The notes under the pieces were generated by a model. It was not told where the DNA came from. It did not search any database and worked only from the letters and a program-made list of their open reading frames with translations. From Rhea pennata (Eukaryota > Chordata > Aves > Rheiformes > Rheidae), in assembly GCF_028389875.1 (NCBI RefSeq), contig NC_084669.1, positions 7,959,501 through 8,023,500 of the forward strand: a DNA stretch of 64,000 nt, written 5' to 3'. The position numbers and the translations under genes were made by a program. The stretch's first letter is position 1. Every line of letters starts with the position of its first letter. This document shows positions 1 to 15,300 of this stretch, one piece after another.

Positions 1-294
1 TTGATTTATCATGCATCACAATGAGGTACTATCTTCTAATTCAAAGTTGAAGTGTTTTGGTTTGTGTTTAACCTCCGTTAAAAAGAAATAAAAAATCTGG
101 TGTATTTTGAGGGGAGACATTATGGGGAATAATTCACAACATACATCTGCATTTACAAATTGTTAAATGAACCTTTTGTAAGTACCTGTTTAATCAGGTA
201 GTAAGCAATCTGTTTGTGTGTCATGTTCAGAATTCATTCTAACAGTGTGTAATAAAGGACAGAATGACAGTCTGCAGTTTCCTTTTCCTGAAAG
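1..294 (+). other. SHTN1: SHTN1 intron, 3' end of an upstream intron
   Basis: No coding exon is visible before position 295. The stretch ends in a pyrimidine tract (about 277-290) and AG at 293-294, an acceptor for the exon that starts with the third base of an Arg codon. An open frame extends left of the acceptor by chance; its residues do not match shootin-1. Confidence 0.6.
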
Positions 295-377
295 GTCTCT
301 CATGTCGATGATTCGTAAGAGATCTCACTCCAACACCAGTGTGAGCAAGAAGGAGAAACCTCCTCAGCAGGATTCAG
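295..377 (+). CDS. SHTN1: SHTN1 exon a (SLMSMIRKRSH)
   Basis: The exon follows AG at 293-294 and ends at donor GTATGA (378). It is 83 nt: one base completing a codon, 27 codons and one base left over. It reads SLMSMIRKRSH, a lysine-rich stretch and PPQQDS. In human shootin-1 the same block follows the polyproline segment. The split Gly codon is completed at 3655-3656. Confidence 0.9.
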
Positions 378-3300
378 GTATGACTCATATTCTTTCAATG
401 TTATGTAGATTATTTTCTAGGTACTGCAGTGCTCCTAGTGAAAATGAACTGCAGGTATAGATACTCATGCGTGAAGTGGGACCACCATCTATGTCCTCAG
501 TGTATTCATCTACCCTACAGTCCAGAAATATGACTACAGCCTAGGTATATGTACTCTGAGATAGCAAGTGATATCTTTGTAGATTTGGTATTACAAATTT
601 CCTCCAGACCCCCCAAAAGTTTGCATAGTGTCTTTTGCCATTGGTGCCCCCACAACTAAGCTGGTGATCAGCAGCCAATTTAATTTTTCTGAATGTTTAT
701 TTTAGTATGAACAATATTTGAGGCTGCAGATCTAAAAACATTAGAGCAGACCCTCTACTTGTCGTAGCTGAAAATAAGTTCTGATCTTCCTTCCTGTTGC
801 TCTAATGCTTATCAGATACACAGCTGAGCTGATTTCCATCGCAAATCTGGCAGAAAAATGTATCCTCTTTCCCCCACTTTGGGGGGTGTGGTGGTTCATA
901 TTTATTTAGGCTCACAGAAGTACCTGACAAGTTGAGCAGTCACCTGACAACAGAGATGTACTGGGTGAGATGAATCGAGGAGGAGCAGGGTGGATGGCAC
1001 CATACTGTTACGGTGAATTGATGGAGCTTTTTGAGTTGTACCGCAGGAGTTTGGTACTGTCTGTAGCTATTGTACTATAGCAGTGTTGAGAAGCTCACTC
1101 TGTGCCTATCAACTGGATGTGCTACAGCACGTCCAGTGCTCTACATATCCACAGGTTACCCAGAAGAAGCAAAAATACTAAAGGCAAACCCAACAATCTT
1201 TAAGCAGAGTGCAAGTTATATACAAGATAATACAGGGAAATTTTTGACTACCGGATAGCTTCTTTTTTGTGATTCTTTTTTCTGTCCAGAGCCTCTCTCC
1301 AAAACTAGTTTGTTCAATGCTTCAGTTTCGTATCTCATTTTTTTGTCTTATATAATTACCACTCAAAGCTGGCTTGCTCTCCATGTGAAGTAATAGCTAA
1401 AATTGCATTTTATTGATGTTAATGGAAGCTGGGAACTAAGTAGGGTGAGAAGAGGAGATAAGTAGATTTACAAATCATTGTGAGTGCCTGAAAAGTCAGA
1501 GCTAGTCAGACCAGCGCTGCAGTCAAATAACCAAGATTCCCCTCTTTGTGTGGCTCTTCATCCTGACACAGCAGTTTGTTTGCAGTGAATTGTTTAACTT
1601 GTTTGCTGTCCTTTAAACAAATCAAGAGGCTGCAGAGTGGAACTTGGCTCAAATTATGTGTTTGCTTCTTTTCAAGAAGGCACAGGTTATGGTTGTAACT
1701 GTGAAAGAAAAGTCACTATTAGTAGACTGTAACTTTATACAAGCATGGTTGGATTGTTAGATGGAACCAACAGGCAGAAGATAGGGGAAAGGAAGTTCTA
1801 CATGTGCCATTTTTTAGGTGTGGAAATGAGGAATAGAATTATTTGGGCAGACCCCTTGAGGGGTCTTTGGCAACTGGTTACCAGTCTGAGAGATAAAAGG
1901 TTGTTGGTCTGGGGAAAAAAAAATAACAGTGACCTTGTACCTAGATCACTGATGAAGAATCAATCATGTTTTTCAAGTTCAATTATGTAGCCTTCATTTA
2001 TGAAGTTTCTTTATCTCCAAGCATCTTAGGTGTTTTGATTATACCTTTTTGTTGAGACTGTTACAGTGATTGCAGGAAATACTATGAAATTTACTATGAG
2101 TTCTCTGCACTCCATTCTTTCATTATTTATTAGCAAACTTTAACAGTTCTGACCTTTCTTCAGTCACATATAAATTGCTTCTAAATAGTTAACTGTTCTT
2201 AAAATAATAATTAAAAAAAGGGTAAAAGTTCATTCTTGATCTAGTTGTTATATCCAACTTGTGTCTTGTTTTGACCCTTGTTAAGGACTTAGAATGAGTG
2301 ATTTCTATTGCATACCACCAATTAATCTTTTGTATTTGAAACAGCCTGTTTGTGAATTTAAAGCCTGACATTAAATCAACTTACAGTACAGAAACTGCAT
2401 TACTATGAATCATCAATAGTACCTGACAAGTGGGATAGCAAAAGTCTATTTAAAATTCCTGTTATATAAGGCACTACATAACAGCTTTGAATAGCATCCA
2501 CCATATTTCTCCATGTTTTTACTTTAGTCTTTTTTTCTCCCCTTTTTTGTGTGGCACATTGTGTCTTTTTTTACATTACCCAACACTAATAAGTTATCAG
2601 ATATTGTTTAGCTTCATCCCATGGCTTCCAGTTTCATCTGAATATTTTGCAGTTGTGATACTGCATCTTTTTTGGAAATCAGCTGGTTTCTTTTACGGTG
2701 TTTAAGTTTTTTGCCCTGTAACTCAACGCCATGTTCTTTAAATGTGTGTTTTTTAGTTTCGTCTGAGATGTCTGTGTATCATTTCAGGAAGGTTCTTAAA
2801 CCTGTTTGAAATGAGACATATTTTTGTATCCCATAATAGGCTAGATATAGGCCTCACCATGGGGTGCTGGCAACTTGTCCTGTGTTAATGAAGCTGTGGA
2901 AATTTCTATTGAGCCTTAGTAAACAGATATGATGGAACTGCAGCTGTATTTTTCACTCCTTGGTGCCTCAGCTTATAACATTTAGGTTTTGCAACTCCAA
3001 ACAGTTACAGGAGTTTTTCATTTTTCAGGATATTTGTTTTTCCAGACTTATGCAGGCACTCCTATTTGATATCTGAGAAGTCCACAGCTGGAACCTCAAC
3101 ATGTGTAAATTGCCATTGTATCCTAGAGCAGATTGTGACAGTTTAGCTGATAGCAGGTATCCCTAATAGCCCTGAATCCAGAAACCAGAATTCCAGATAA
3201 GTATAGAGAAAACTGTTGATTTCTCCTACCCAGTGGAAAAAAGGAATACCTTCTAGATGTACTTACTGTGAGGAAAGTGCTTCTTTGTGGTGGGGAAAAA

Positions 3301-6300
3301 TAAGGGTAACGTAATAGTCCTGTAAGAAAGACCTACAAAGCCTGCTTGTAGGGAGAAGAATGTATATTTATGCATGTCGTTTATGTTTTTAATAAAGCTG
3401 AGCAAAAAGCATGGATTTGGATTGTACATGAGCAATATACACTGATCATAAAGGCATGATGACTGCAGATTGTATAACTAAGTACATTTTATCTGTAGAT
3501 GCCAATTTTGTGATTAAGACTAAATGTATAACTATGGTAACAGGCTGTATGTGACAAGCAAGCTATTTAGGAGGATGTGTTTAACATATGTGTTTCCTTC
3601 GGGCTATTTTTCTGTAGTTCATGTCTGTAATAAGCTCTCTGATTTTTGGAACAGGTGAAGAAGTTACAGATCTCAAGAGACAAGCTGTTGAAGAAATGAT
3701 GGACAGAATTAAAAAGGGAGTTCATTTGAGGCCAGTCAACCAGTCAAGCAGATTTAAAACAAAGGTTGAAATGAATAGAAGATTAATTATATTAGCCCAG
3801 TACAGTAGTTTTTACTGAAAAAAAAACCAGATTTTCCATAACACATTCAAAAGAATATGCTTGCTTTGTTTTTCTCTTTTGCTTTGTTTGGGTTTGAATC
3901 AAATGAAATCATGTAGCAGACTTGTACCTGAAGAAGGGGGAGGGAAGTGAAAAGAACAGTACACAAATGCCCAGTTTCTTTGGGAATGAAAGCAAACAGC
4001 TGGTAAACAAACAGCCGTGGAGGAACAAAAAGGACTGGGAATATAACTGGGTAATGTAAATTGAATGATTGAGAAGTCTGCTGTACTTAGCACTATTTCC
4101 TCCTCCTTTTATGTAACAATCAGCACTAATACATGAATATGCCTACTGTAATATAATGCTTAATGTCTTTATAAAAGCTTGAAATAGTACCCTGTTAATC
4201 TATCTTAATGTATAGGCTGTGGTTTGTAGTGTTAATTCTTGAGCTAAGACTCTTCTCTCCATCCATATAAGAAAATGGATTGAATGTCAGCCATGTGCCC
4301 ATGGGAGAGGAAAACAGAGGAACACAAGGCAATGGTACACCTGTGTCCTCAAGCACAAAATCTGTCATCTTGGTTCAGTATATTTCAGCTAGGTCAGATT
4401 AGTAAGCATGTGGGGTTTTTTTAATGTGTATATGTTATGATTACTTACAGCCAGAAACACCAAAATCCTCTGAAAGTGCAATGAAAGAACTGAAAGGGAT
4501 TCTGGTAAGGAAACCTATCATTTATGTATCATTTTTATTTCTTCACACAGCTGACAGGACCTTCTGTGCAAAATAGCACAGTATTTGAGTATTTGAAAGT
4601 TCTGCATTAGCATTTTGGCTTGAAGCTGTAGAGCAGCTTCAGAGTGAATCCCCTGATCGTCTTTACTTCTTGCATTGGTCCTATTCATTGAATGGTTTTG
4701 GTCTTGCCAGCAAAATTTGTTTTGGAGAAAAGTGGCCCATTTAATTTTGCTCCAAGATTGTATATTCCTCCCCCTACAGGAGATGTGATGGTCTGAACAT
4801 GCAACAGGTCCTTTGGAAACCTTCAGAGTACTCATAAATGGGGATGCTCAGGAAGAGAGACCTCAATAAATCTAGTCCGAAGTAAAGCCCCTGAACTGCA
4901 TGTGTAGAGTAGGTAGGGTTCTCAGCATAACAGATTTGAGCTCCTGCTCTCTCATGGGACACCAATTTTTAGAATGAGCAGAAGAAACATATAGTCACTG
5001 CATTGCTTGTTGCTTTTGACCCTTCAGGATATTTGCAATATAAGACACGTTACATAAAATCCAATTTCATTCCATTCTTGAGAATAGTCATTATGCACAG
5101 TCAGACAACAAACATGGGGGTGGGAGGTGATGGAGTAAACATTTGTGTTTGTTGTTAGTATGCTAATTATGCATTTCATGTAGACCTCCACAGACTTGTT
5201 AAAAACAAAGCACATCTATATTCTGTAAATTGCAGTTAGAGCGACTCAGTTGCTCATGTTGCTTTCATGTACATACATCATTTATACAGATCTGAAGAAT
5301 GTTACTCATTAATAACATATATGCTCAGTTAAATTTTGAATATTTGCCAAAGAAAATGTTTTAATTTATTGAGGGAGTAAGAAATTTTGAGTTACTTTCC
5401 TGGAATCCTGCAAGTAGCACTGCTTTTGTGATTTGAGATGCAACTTCCTGTTGTCATTTGCTGTTCCTATTCAGGGGTTATGTACTTGTCAACAAAAGAT
5501 GTTAAGAATGTTATTCATGCTGTGGAAAAAATGCTATGGAAATCTGACACACTTGGAAAGGTGAAATAAACAGGCTTCCTGGAGATTCCCGATGATGGCA
5601 AGACTTAGGAGGAGACTGAAATAGAATGTGGGTCCCAAATTTTCAGCTACCTTGCAAACAATTTGGGAACTTTTACTATCAATTGAATACTGAACCAGGA
5701 GGCAGCAAACTCCCATCAGTTGCTGTAAGGCAGTAATAGCATGTATTTGTCTATTGTACACATACAATACCATTTTAACCAGCAATCTAATCCTGTAAGC
5801 AAGAGAAACCATGAAATATGTGGAAGTAGACTCAAGTATATGCCAGATCAGCTAGATTATAGAGTACAGTAACCTACTGCAATTGGAGCTAGTACATGCT
5901 GACTTCTTCACATCTTTGTCCACATACCTGGGTGCAACACAAGAGCACACTACAATGTAAAACATGCTAGAACAGTGAAATATGCCTTTTTGCTAGTATA
6001 GTTAATTATGACTGGTGTCACTCCAGCAGTGTGTTAAGATTATTAAAATTTTAAGAGAAGGAAGTTGGAGGATCCTTGCAAACATCAGTGTGAGTTTGTT
6101 AGTGATTCAGAGCATCTGTGCTAAGCTTGATATCCACTTTATAGGGAACGTAAATGTGATTAGTCCATACATAGGGAAATCCAGGTAAGGGAAGGAGTGA
6201 TGAATCAAGCCCCAAGGGCTCCCTGTGAAACAAGAGGGAAAGCTTTGTGTACTGATCTAGGACTGCAGTTGTTTTTCTGCAGTTTAAAGGGTTCTCATAT

Positions 6301-9300
6301 ACTGCTGCTGATCTGCATTGTGCATATGGGTTATTTGGAAAGGCATAATATACTCAGAGTGTTTTTTCATGCCTGTTTCTTGCTATAGGAAACACTTAAC
6401 AAATCCACTAGTTCTCGAAGCTTAAAATCCCTTGAAACGGACAGCAGCGAAACAGAGCTAGAACAAGTTCTGCGACGCCGAAAAGTAACAACTGACCAGG
6501 ACAGTGGCAGTAAGTGGTTAGGTTCCTTCATAGTCCGTGTCCTGTCCCTGCATTAAGAGCCTCTTAAAGCTTTGCTGTGTCTTCCAGACCTTTGCCATTT
6601 CAGCCAGTAGGTAGAATCTTGCTTGCTTCTGTATTGACTCTCTCCCTTCAAACCTGTTCCTTTTTCATCTGTTTTCTCCAAGAAATACCTCTGTCAGATT
6701 TTCTGCGAACGTATCCATGCACACACGTACCTGTGTTTGACTGGAGTTAAGACATTGCCATTGGAGTCGTTAGTCTCAGTCTCCCATGCAAGTACTCTTG
6801 AAAGTAACAGCGAGTAGAGAAATGAAGGCATATAAATGCCATTTTGAATTGGCCTCCTCTGCAGAGGAAGAATCTGCAGTTTTTAAGCTATGCTTTGCTG
6901 TCTTCATCTTTAAGAAACTGTTGATGTCCTCCCTGGTTAGGAACACAGGCTGCACAAGTGTTGGGCCTGTGCCAGAGTCCATGCAGACATGGCTGGTTTT
7001 AACATGACTGTAAGGCTTAGCTTGGACTTTGTAGATAGACAGTTCAGTAATTACTAGTGAACTAGTTAGAACAGACTAGTTAGAACAGACTTTTTTTTGT
7101 AGGTGGATTGACCTTCACTCTGCACTTCAAGCTGGGAGAGCACTTCAAGCGGTGACTCAGTTGTGCTCTGTTGGCAGCAGGATTTACCATCTCCCATTGC
7201 AAGGGAACTGAGTGCATGATTGTGTAAACATAGCAAGCCCTGCTTGTGGTGCAAGAGAGCACCTTTTATTATTATTATTTTTTTTAATTTAACTTGATTT
7301 CTGTTTTGCTTACATGTCATTTCCAGAGCAGTCAACCTGGATAACAGAAGTGCTAAACTTTCTTTTGGTTTTAGATCCCACTGGAATTTTGGCCACATCA
7401 GAATCAAAGTCTCTGCCTGTGTTGGGCTCAGAAGCCAGTGCTGCTCAAACAGCATTGAACAAGAAAGAACTGGAGACAGAATTTAATTGCAAAGTACCTG
7501 ATTCAGATTCTATTTCTAACCAACTAAAGAGTAGCACAAGTTCCAAGGCTACATTAAAGTAAGTAAAATATGAATTTTTAGCCATACTTTCATATCAGAT
7601 CTGTTTAGCTGGTGCATTTTAAAAGTGTTTTCACATCGATTTTGATTAACACTGATACAGTTGTTTATCAGTGATTCCTAAAACAATTCTCAGTCTCCTT
7701 TAGGGCTAGAAGTTGGACTCCATAATAAAGCTCTTCTTCCTTTACAACCTGTGAATATTCTGCAGAAAAGAATTCATATGTCTGTTACAAAAACAAAAAC
7801 AAACAAACAAAAAAAAAAAACTCAGAAGTTTTTGAGGAATAGCAAATTTGAGGTTTTTTCCATATCCTACAGAGGAGACAAAATTATGTCATTCTTGATT
7901 TTTCAAAAAGGCAATTCTAATCAGAAGTTTTAAACAATAGTATCTTATATGTCATACTGGTCTGTATGCAGGTATGTGGAGTGATTTTTTTGCACCAAAA
8001 GGAATGTACGTTGTCCTTCTTTTCATCAAAATTTTGGTCAAAATGATGAATTACTTTTACATCCCATGATTAAGATTCAAAAAATGTGTTTGTGTATTTG
8101 CACAGACAGGCTGAGGAGTCTTTTATCACAACAAATTGAAGCCTCAAAGTGCCATTTAAGCATCAGATTGTTAATTCTGCTTCAGAAATACTTATTTCAG
8201 ACAGATCCGGTGGAAGATCAGTTTTTTTTATAACAATACCTAGCTCCTTTTGAAATTAGACTGCAGACTTGCTTCAGTTCCCTTGCCAGGACATTTGTCA
8301 ATTTGTCACTTAAAGAAAAGGAAATAGATGAGACAAATCAGCAGAATAATGTAATCATGGCTAATTAAACCTCTGATTTGCTGTTCTATCCGTAAAAAAA
8401 AATAAAAATAAAAATCACTACCAATTCTAACAAGTCTTTATTGCTTAGTCCAAAGAAGTCAGTCATGACAAATAAGCTTAAAATTCAGTTCACATCTATT
8501 TTTATGAACTGATATTTACTTTACTCTCTTGCAGGTACTTTTATCATTTATTTTTGGATGGACAAAGAGCCCAGTTTCTTTTTTGTGCCCTACAGTTTTA
8601 CTAAATTCCCACTGAGTTTTAAAAGCAGACTGCCTTTTAAAATGATGTATTTTTCCCTTTTATTTAAGTATCCTTAAAATAAAGATGATCTTCATTTTAA
8701 GTTAATCAGAAAAATGAAGATATGTTCAACAGTTAATTTGACATGAATAATGCTATTGCATTTTCTTGAACTAGTACCCTGACAGTATGGGGAGGTGGTT
8801 CCTCAAAAATGCTGCATTTGTTGTGTGTGTATTTCAACTATTTCAAACAGATAACCTTAACCAGAAAATACAGCAACTCCTACCACTTTTTGTATACCTT
8901 TTATTCCACCAAACTAAGTGGAAATTTCATTTACAAGAAAGGAAATAAAATAATTGCATGCCCCAAGGTCTTGAAGAATGTGTGGTGAATTGACAGTGAA
9001 AAGGATCTTGTGTTGACAGTCACAGTTGTTACATGTAATAAAAGCATATGTGAAGCTCCATTTATTTTGCAGCTGCCTATTCAGTGACATCCTAAAAGAC
9101 ACATTTCATTTTAATTTATCTGTTTAAAGCATTAAAACAAATGTGGTGGGCCAGATTCCTTTTTGCTGTAGAGCAGCTTTGCACCAAGCCACTGTTGTAA
9201 ACCTGCTTAATTGGAGAGACTCATCATTGAGGATTGTTTTCCAGTGAGGGAGAGAAGGTGCTGAGACTCTTGTCTCTTGTGCTGCTGGGCTGCCAGGGAG

Positions 9301-12300
9301 GGTTGGAAATAACCAGGATGCTACTGTTTCGAAATGCAATTACTTTTCTTTTTCTCCTGGGTACTGTTTGCAGCAAAGGTTAGTAGGAGCAGTCTCTAGA
9401 CTCCAGAGTGTATAGTGTTGTTTCAGAAAAGAGCTCATTTGAAGCAGACATCAGAAGGAAGTTCATTTGTCTAACATGTCTGATAACTTAGCTCAGTAAT
9501 TAAGCAGTTTTGTGGACTTCCCTGGGTGCATCTATATTAATAGTTTGGTTTTGATCAGGAGTGTATTTTTGAAGCAAATTCTCCTATTGTCCCCACTTGC
9601 TATGCTTTGATGTGGTCTCAGGTCACCAACTGGATTCCTTATGGGTGACACTAAATCAGAAAATGTGCTTCAGCCTTTAATGGCTGCTCAGCCCAGTGGC
9701 CTCGCAAGAACTAGTTCAGTGTAAAATCCCTGAAACGTGTTATGAGGACATCAGTCCTCAGCACAAATTGTTTCTCTCTCCAGTTCTGTTCCTATCACAT
9801 CACACTACTTGCTAAAGTAGACCTAGCCCATTTTAACTAAACAAACAACATGTTGCTTTGACTAGTTATCCTAAATGACAAAGGCATACAGGAGAGTTAG
9901 TGCAACTCTTCTCCTTACACATCTCAGGTAAAACCATATGGCTGTCTCATCGTTTGCAGTTCCTTGAAAACTGACAAAGGTGTGACCTACTTCAACTGTT
10001 TTCAGCAGATAAGCAAACCTTTTACAGCACAGCGGAGGAAATTATGCATGTGTCATAATTGCCAGGTGTCTCTTCTGGTGCAGTATTTACTCTTTTTTTT
10101 CTTTAGCTACATTTTAATGCATACCTCCCTATAGAAAATCTTACAGATATTCATGCATGAGATATTTCTCTTTGCTACACTGTCCATTTACAAAGGCTTG
10201 TAATCTGAAGGAGGAGGAGTAATACTTACAGACATTTAAATGCTATCAGCCCTATTCAGCATTCTTTATTCATGTTGAGTAACAGTTAAGCACATCTGTT
10301 CTCTTGGGGAAAGAAGGTCATGTTTGAAAAAGACCCAGTCTTGAAAATATATCTATGAACAATACTTATACGAAAGTCAGGTCACTGAGCAAAATCCTGG
10401 ATTCCTCTCTCTACCCCGCCCCTCCCACCACCACTACCAGTAAGTGACAATCTAACCTTAATGCTAATGGAATCAGAATTTCAGTGTTTGGTTTAAATAG
10501 GACTCCACAAATGAATGTGGTTATTCATGTTCTCATGTGTTACAAAAACATTAGCCTAACTCAATCAGTTGGGACACTTGTATTAGTTGCTTAAGGAGGG
10601 ATTATGGAAATGGACTGTAACATGAACAAATACAGATAATTCTGAAACGTCCTTGGAATCAAACTAATTGATGATATATCAGTCAGATAAATTGATTCAG
10701 AAAAAAAATTATGGTTTTGAACAAAAAAACAAACACAGGTTTGAGGCCATTAAGCAGCTGATTTGGAATATGTGAAGTTTAGCTGGAATGATGGTGAGAG
10801 ATAAGGTACAAGTAGTATGTTATATAGAGAAGCAGAGGCCTTCAGTATTGAGGTAACTTCCTCTACAAATTTCTTCCCAAATGTTTGACCCAGCATGAGT
10901 GTAATTCTGTGACAATTTCTCAGAAGAGAATAGGTGTCGATTTTGTTTTCTGAAGAACAGAGAGCTCCTGTGACTCCCTGTGGTGTATAGACCCAGAAGG
11001 GAAAGGTGTGTCTGGCTCTACTTTTTTTTTTTTTTTTTTTTTCCTTTTTTTCTTTTTTTCCCCATAGCACTTTGTAAACATTTTGTTTCTGAGCAGCAGA
11101 GTTCTCTGTTAACAGAGGGAACCACAGAGGAGGTTAGTCTTAATCTGATGATTTTATACAATTAAAGGATTTGTCCTCCTTTTCCTGGCTGTAATCTTAG
11201 TACCCCTGAATCATCTACCAGCTCTGCGGGAAGCAGCTCAGCCTCAGCTAAGCAGAACTACAAAGGTTTTTTCAGTGCAACTTGAACATGGGCAATTTAG
11301 TCTGAACAACAAATGAAGAAAACAATGGGATGTTCTGGAAGTTTGAGAGTCTTCTCATTTTTAACCATTTTAAAAGCAACTGCCAGATGTATTTTTCTTA
11401 GACTGTACGTTCTATGTTCTCTAACTGTCAGTGTGGGTAGCAGCTCTTCAAGATTCCTCATTTAAATTAATTTGCCCATCTTTCTGAGCCTTTTCTAAGA
11501 AAAGGGCCTAAAAATGGAAACAATTTCCCATGACTTACTCCAGCATGCTAAAGCTTGTCTGTAATTCAATTCTGCTATTATGTTGAGAAACTTCTACTCA
11601 GCTAGATTTAGTAGAGGGATTCCTGAAATGGAGGTTTCTTGTACTTTCTTCACAAACATCTGGTATTAGAAAGTATCAGAAGGAGTAAGAAAGAACTGAG
11701 GAACCAACAGATTTAATTCACTAGCATCACTGTTTGTATGCTCTGTAATTCCCATTTGAAAAATGCTACATTATGACAGATTTTTTTATTTAGTAAAGAC
11801 TGATAAGACTTACAGTAATAATTTGTGTATTCCTTATTATTTTGGAGGTGTTTAGTCTTTGGTCCTGCCTGTTATAGTCTGTTGTCTTGCTACAAATTCT
11901 GAAATATTTAATAAATACATCTGTAGCTTTTATTCTCAGTAAAAGGGCTGAGGATAAATTTGCCCCATCTCTTGTGGTCTAGCATGCACCTGATGGACCA
12001 CGGTGGCCGTCTGCAGAGTTGAGACCCGTTATCCTACGTAGACTGACACAACGGCCTGTTTAATGTGGGTCAGAGGCAGGACAGCTGAGCTGTTGTTATC
12101 TGGCAAACTATCCTAGTTTGGTAGTATGGGAAGGACATTGAGATTAGAGTAGCAGTAGTCTGTAAAACTGCCCTGTGCTGCTGTACCAGATCATCGGTTG
12201 ATAAGATGTGTTTTTCATGCAGGCTTCCATTCTGTGTAGCCCTGTAAGTAGAGCTCTTTTGCACGAGCTGTGTTGCCCATGAGTGAAGCCTGTCTTCAGC

Positions 12301-15300
12301 CCTGGGGACCGTACAGGCAAATAGGGAAGGAGGAGGGGTAGTTAGAGAAATAACAAGCTATTATGAGTTGCAGCCATGGTTTTTAAGCAGTACAAAGAAG
12401 CAACTAGTGGTGAGTAACTGTAAAATTAGCATAATGCTTCAAATATGACCTTCTAGGGGTCAGAAATAGCACCAGTTGAGTTTATTTTGGTTTTCAAAGC
12501 AATTCTGCTTTGCAAAGAGATTATAGACATTTCAGTACCCTAAATTAGGGAGCTTGCTGAAAGACAAAGTATACTAATTTTATGCTATCCAAATGTTTGG
12601 TTTTGGATCAGAAATGATTTCAGTCATGCCAGCTTAGGTCCGAGGCAGAGCAAGATTGTATCTCTCTGGAATATATCATGCCCAATGTACTTGGGGAACC
12701 AGTCTTTGCTGGAATAGATTTTTGCCAGTATTTTCTAAATGTGGGGTAAGAAACATGAATTTTTGTACAGTGTTTCCTTTGATGGTTTTCTTTAAGCTTC
12801 TGCATTTATGTGTGGGCAAAATTTTCCCAAAAAATTTTGTGTAATATTTGTATCAAATTTGATTTTCTAATGGAAATATATTAAAACAATTTCATGAAGA
12901 GAACACCAAGCAAGATTAAATAATGCTAAGTGTAGAATACTAAGCAATGGGGGAAAAAAAAGAAAATCCAAGTATCAGGTGACAATCCAATCCTTAGTTT
13001 GCATTTTCTTACTGCTACTGTAATTATTTACAGAAGGCACAGCAATTCTAGTTCACAGGTCCATCAGTCATATTTTTTACATCTTCTGTAGCTTCTATAA
13101 CTATAGAAATGGATTATATTGCTCATGATATTTCTATATCACAAGCAGTCCTTCACAATATTACATGGTAGTTTGCATATCCCATACAGGTAATCTAAAA
13201 TGTGTTTATCATCTAAATCTGGGTTTCACAGTATGAGTTTTATGTGTTTAGTATATGCATATATATGCAAACTTACAACAATTATGTATGGATGAGTACA
13301 GTAACACTAGGTTCTCAATTTCTGGCTTAAAAATATATAGCTGAACAAATAACAAGGATACTGTTAACAACATTAACAATCTTAATGAGGAGAAAGCTCT
13401 GCATAGAGCTAGATGCAAATTTCTTGGCTGGACAAATTTGTAGCTCTTCAAAACTGTAGCTAACTGTATCTGCACTAATTGCTTTTCCAAGCTTTATTTA
13501 TAGTAGCAGAAAATCATTTCCTGAGAGAGACCACCAAAATTATGTTCATTTGTGCACTGAAACTTTACTATGCTTGCATTTTGCTCTTGACAAACTGTTG
13601 AGTTATGAGTACCTGATAAATAGGCTTAATTTTTAACAATACCTCAGCTGTAACAGCAGCAGTCTGAGGCCAGTGCAGCAACAGTGTGAAGGATTTGGAG
13701 AGGAATGCTAGTAAAACGAAGTCTGAATAGTAATTCTTATTTTTATGCCCAAAACGCTGATTTAATCACTGGTTTTCTCCATTAAACTACTTTATATCGA
13801 CATCTTTCATTTTTCTGTCCTTTGAAGCTGGTAAATATGATTGCCGTTTTATCCATTTTTGTTATAAATGAAACAGACTTCAGAGCGTTTGGCAGTGCAT
13901 CAGTTGTTGGAATGCTGCCATACACTAATGCAGACTCCCCACTGTGAGCCCAGTGAAGAATTATACTTTGATTCACCAGATTGTATTAAATAGTCCAGCT
14001 GTTGGGATTTGAAAGATAGTTACCTCCAAAGTGAAATAAAAATGAACTTGGCATTTATGGCTTTGACCATTTTTATAGTGTTGGGCAATCAGCTTTTCAG
14101 AGGTAGCACTTTTTAAAATAACCCTCTTCTGGTTATACTGCTTTAAAAAGTTTAATTTGCTGTAACATTCAAAATACACCACCTTGTATTTTCCAGAATG
14201 ATTGGCAACTTTTGCATAAAATAAGCATTATTTTTGTTATGAAATCACTAGCTTCTGATCATAGTCAAATGAGTCTGAGACTTGTATCTATTAGCACCAA
14301 TTTCTGAGTTAATTAACTTATACCGAAGTTCTAATGTTAGAGACAATTCTTGTAATTAAAGCTTGAACATGGAATTTCATTTGATACATCCATTGCTTCA
14401 CTAACAAGCTGAGTAAATACTTTCTGAAATAGAAAATGCAACAACTGCTCTTCCTGTGATTTTTTTTTTTTTTTAACCTGTATATTTGCTCCCTTCCAGA
14501 CAGGTGGGAGTCAGTGCTCTCAGCCCTATGCTCTAATCCTTGAGTGGGCAAGCTCTTTTTTCTGTATCTTTTTCTCTACCACAAAGATTGTTGCAATAGA
14601 GGACCATTCCATACCAGATGAATCCACTGCATGAATTTCTTTTTCTGCCCTCCAGTTGATTCTACTTTTTCCTTCAACAGTGTTATCTTAACAGCAGTGT
14701 GGAGGGCCACTCCTTATGTGTAAGCAGAAAAATAAAATAACAGCTATCGACTAGTAAATGCAGTTGCATTCAGTGGCTCTGTAGTGAAGCTTCCCGTGAG
14801 AACTGAACTGTGCACTCACTGGTAAATGTAGGACCTTGCTGCACTGAGCATTTTTATACCTGTCCAGTTTGGTGGTTGTAGTTATATCAATATAGGCATC
14901 TGTATTGTGTTCATACCGTTGTGCAAGGCCCTGTCCGGAGCAGATTTGCCTAATCTGTATGTGTGACAGTCTTGAGAACAGTCTTTCTGAACACATCGGG
15001 GTACACACCAACACATATGAAGCCCTCAGGTATGTGGACTCCCATGTACTCTAGAAAGCCTGATGAAGGGAGTGTGAGCCCATGCTGTAAGCTGTCTGTC
15101 TGCCTACGTATGTAACAAAGTAGATCTTGCAGACAGCCTTAAAATGGCACAGGCCATCCTGCGTCCCTGCTTGTGCCTTCTTGAGGTCATGCTGTCCCAG
15201 TGTTTACCTTGTTTTGTGCTGGTGCATTTTATCTGATCTAAAAATTTTTCTTTGTGTTCCTACACTAGTACAAAGCTTCTGAGTATGTACAAGTGCTTTT

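Noticed and set aside
7066-7455. 129-codon minus-strand open frame
   Set aside because: Partly antisense to SHTN1 exon e (7375-7558); no family resemblance and no independent splice support.
10750-11165. Overlapping open frames on both strands
   Set aside because: Both are generated by the long pyrimidine tract at about 11022-11064.
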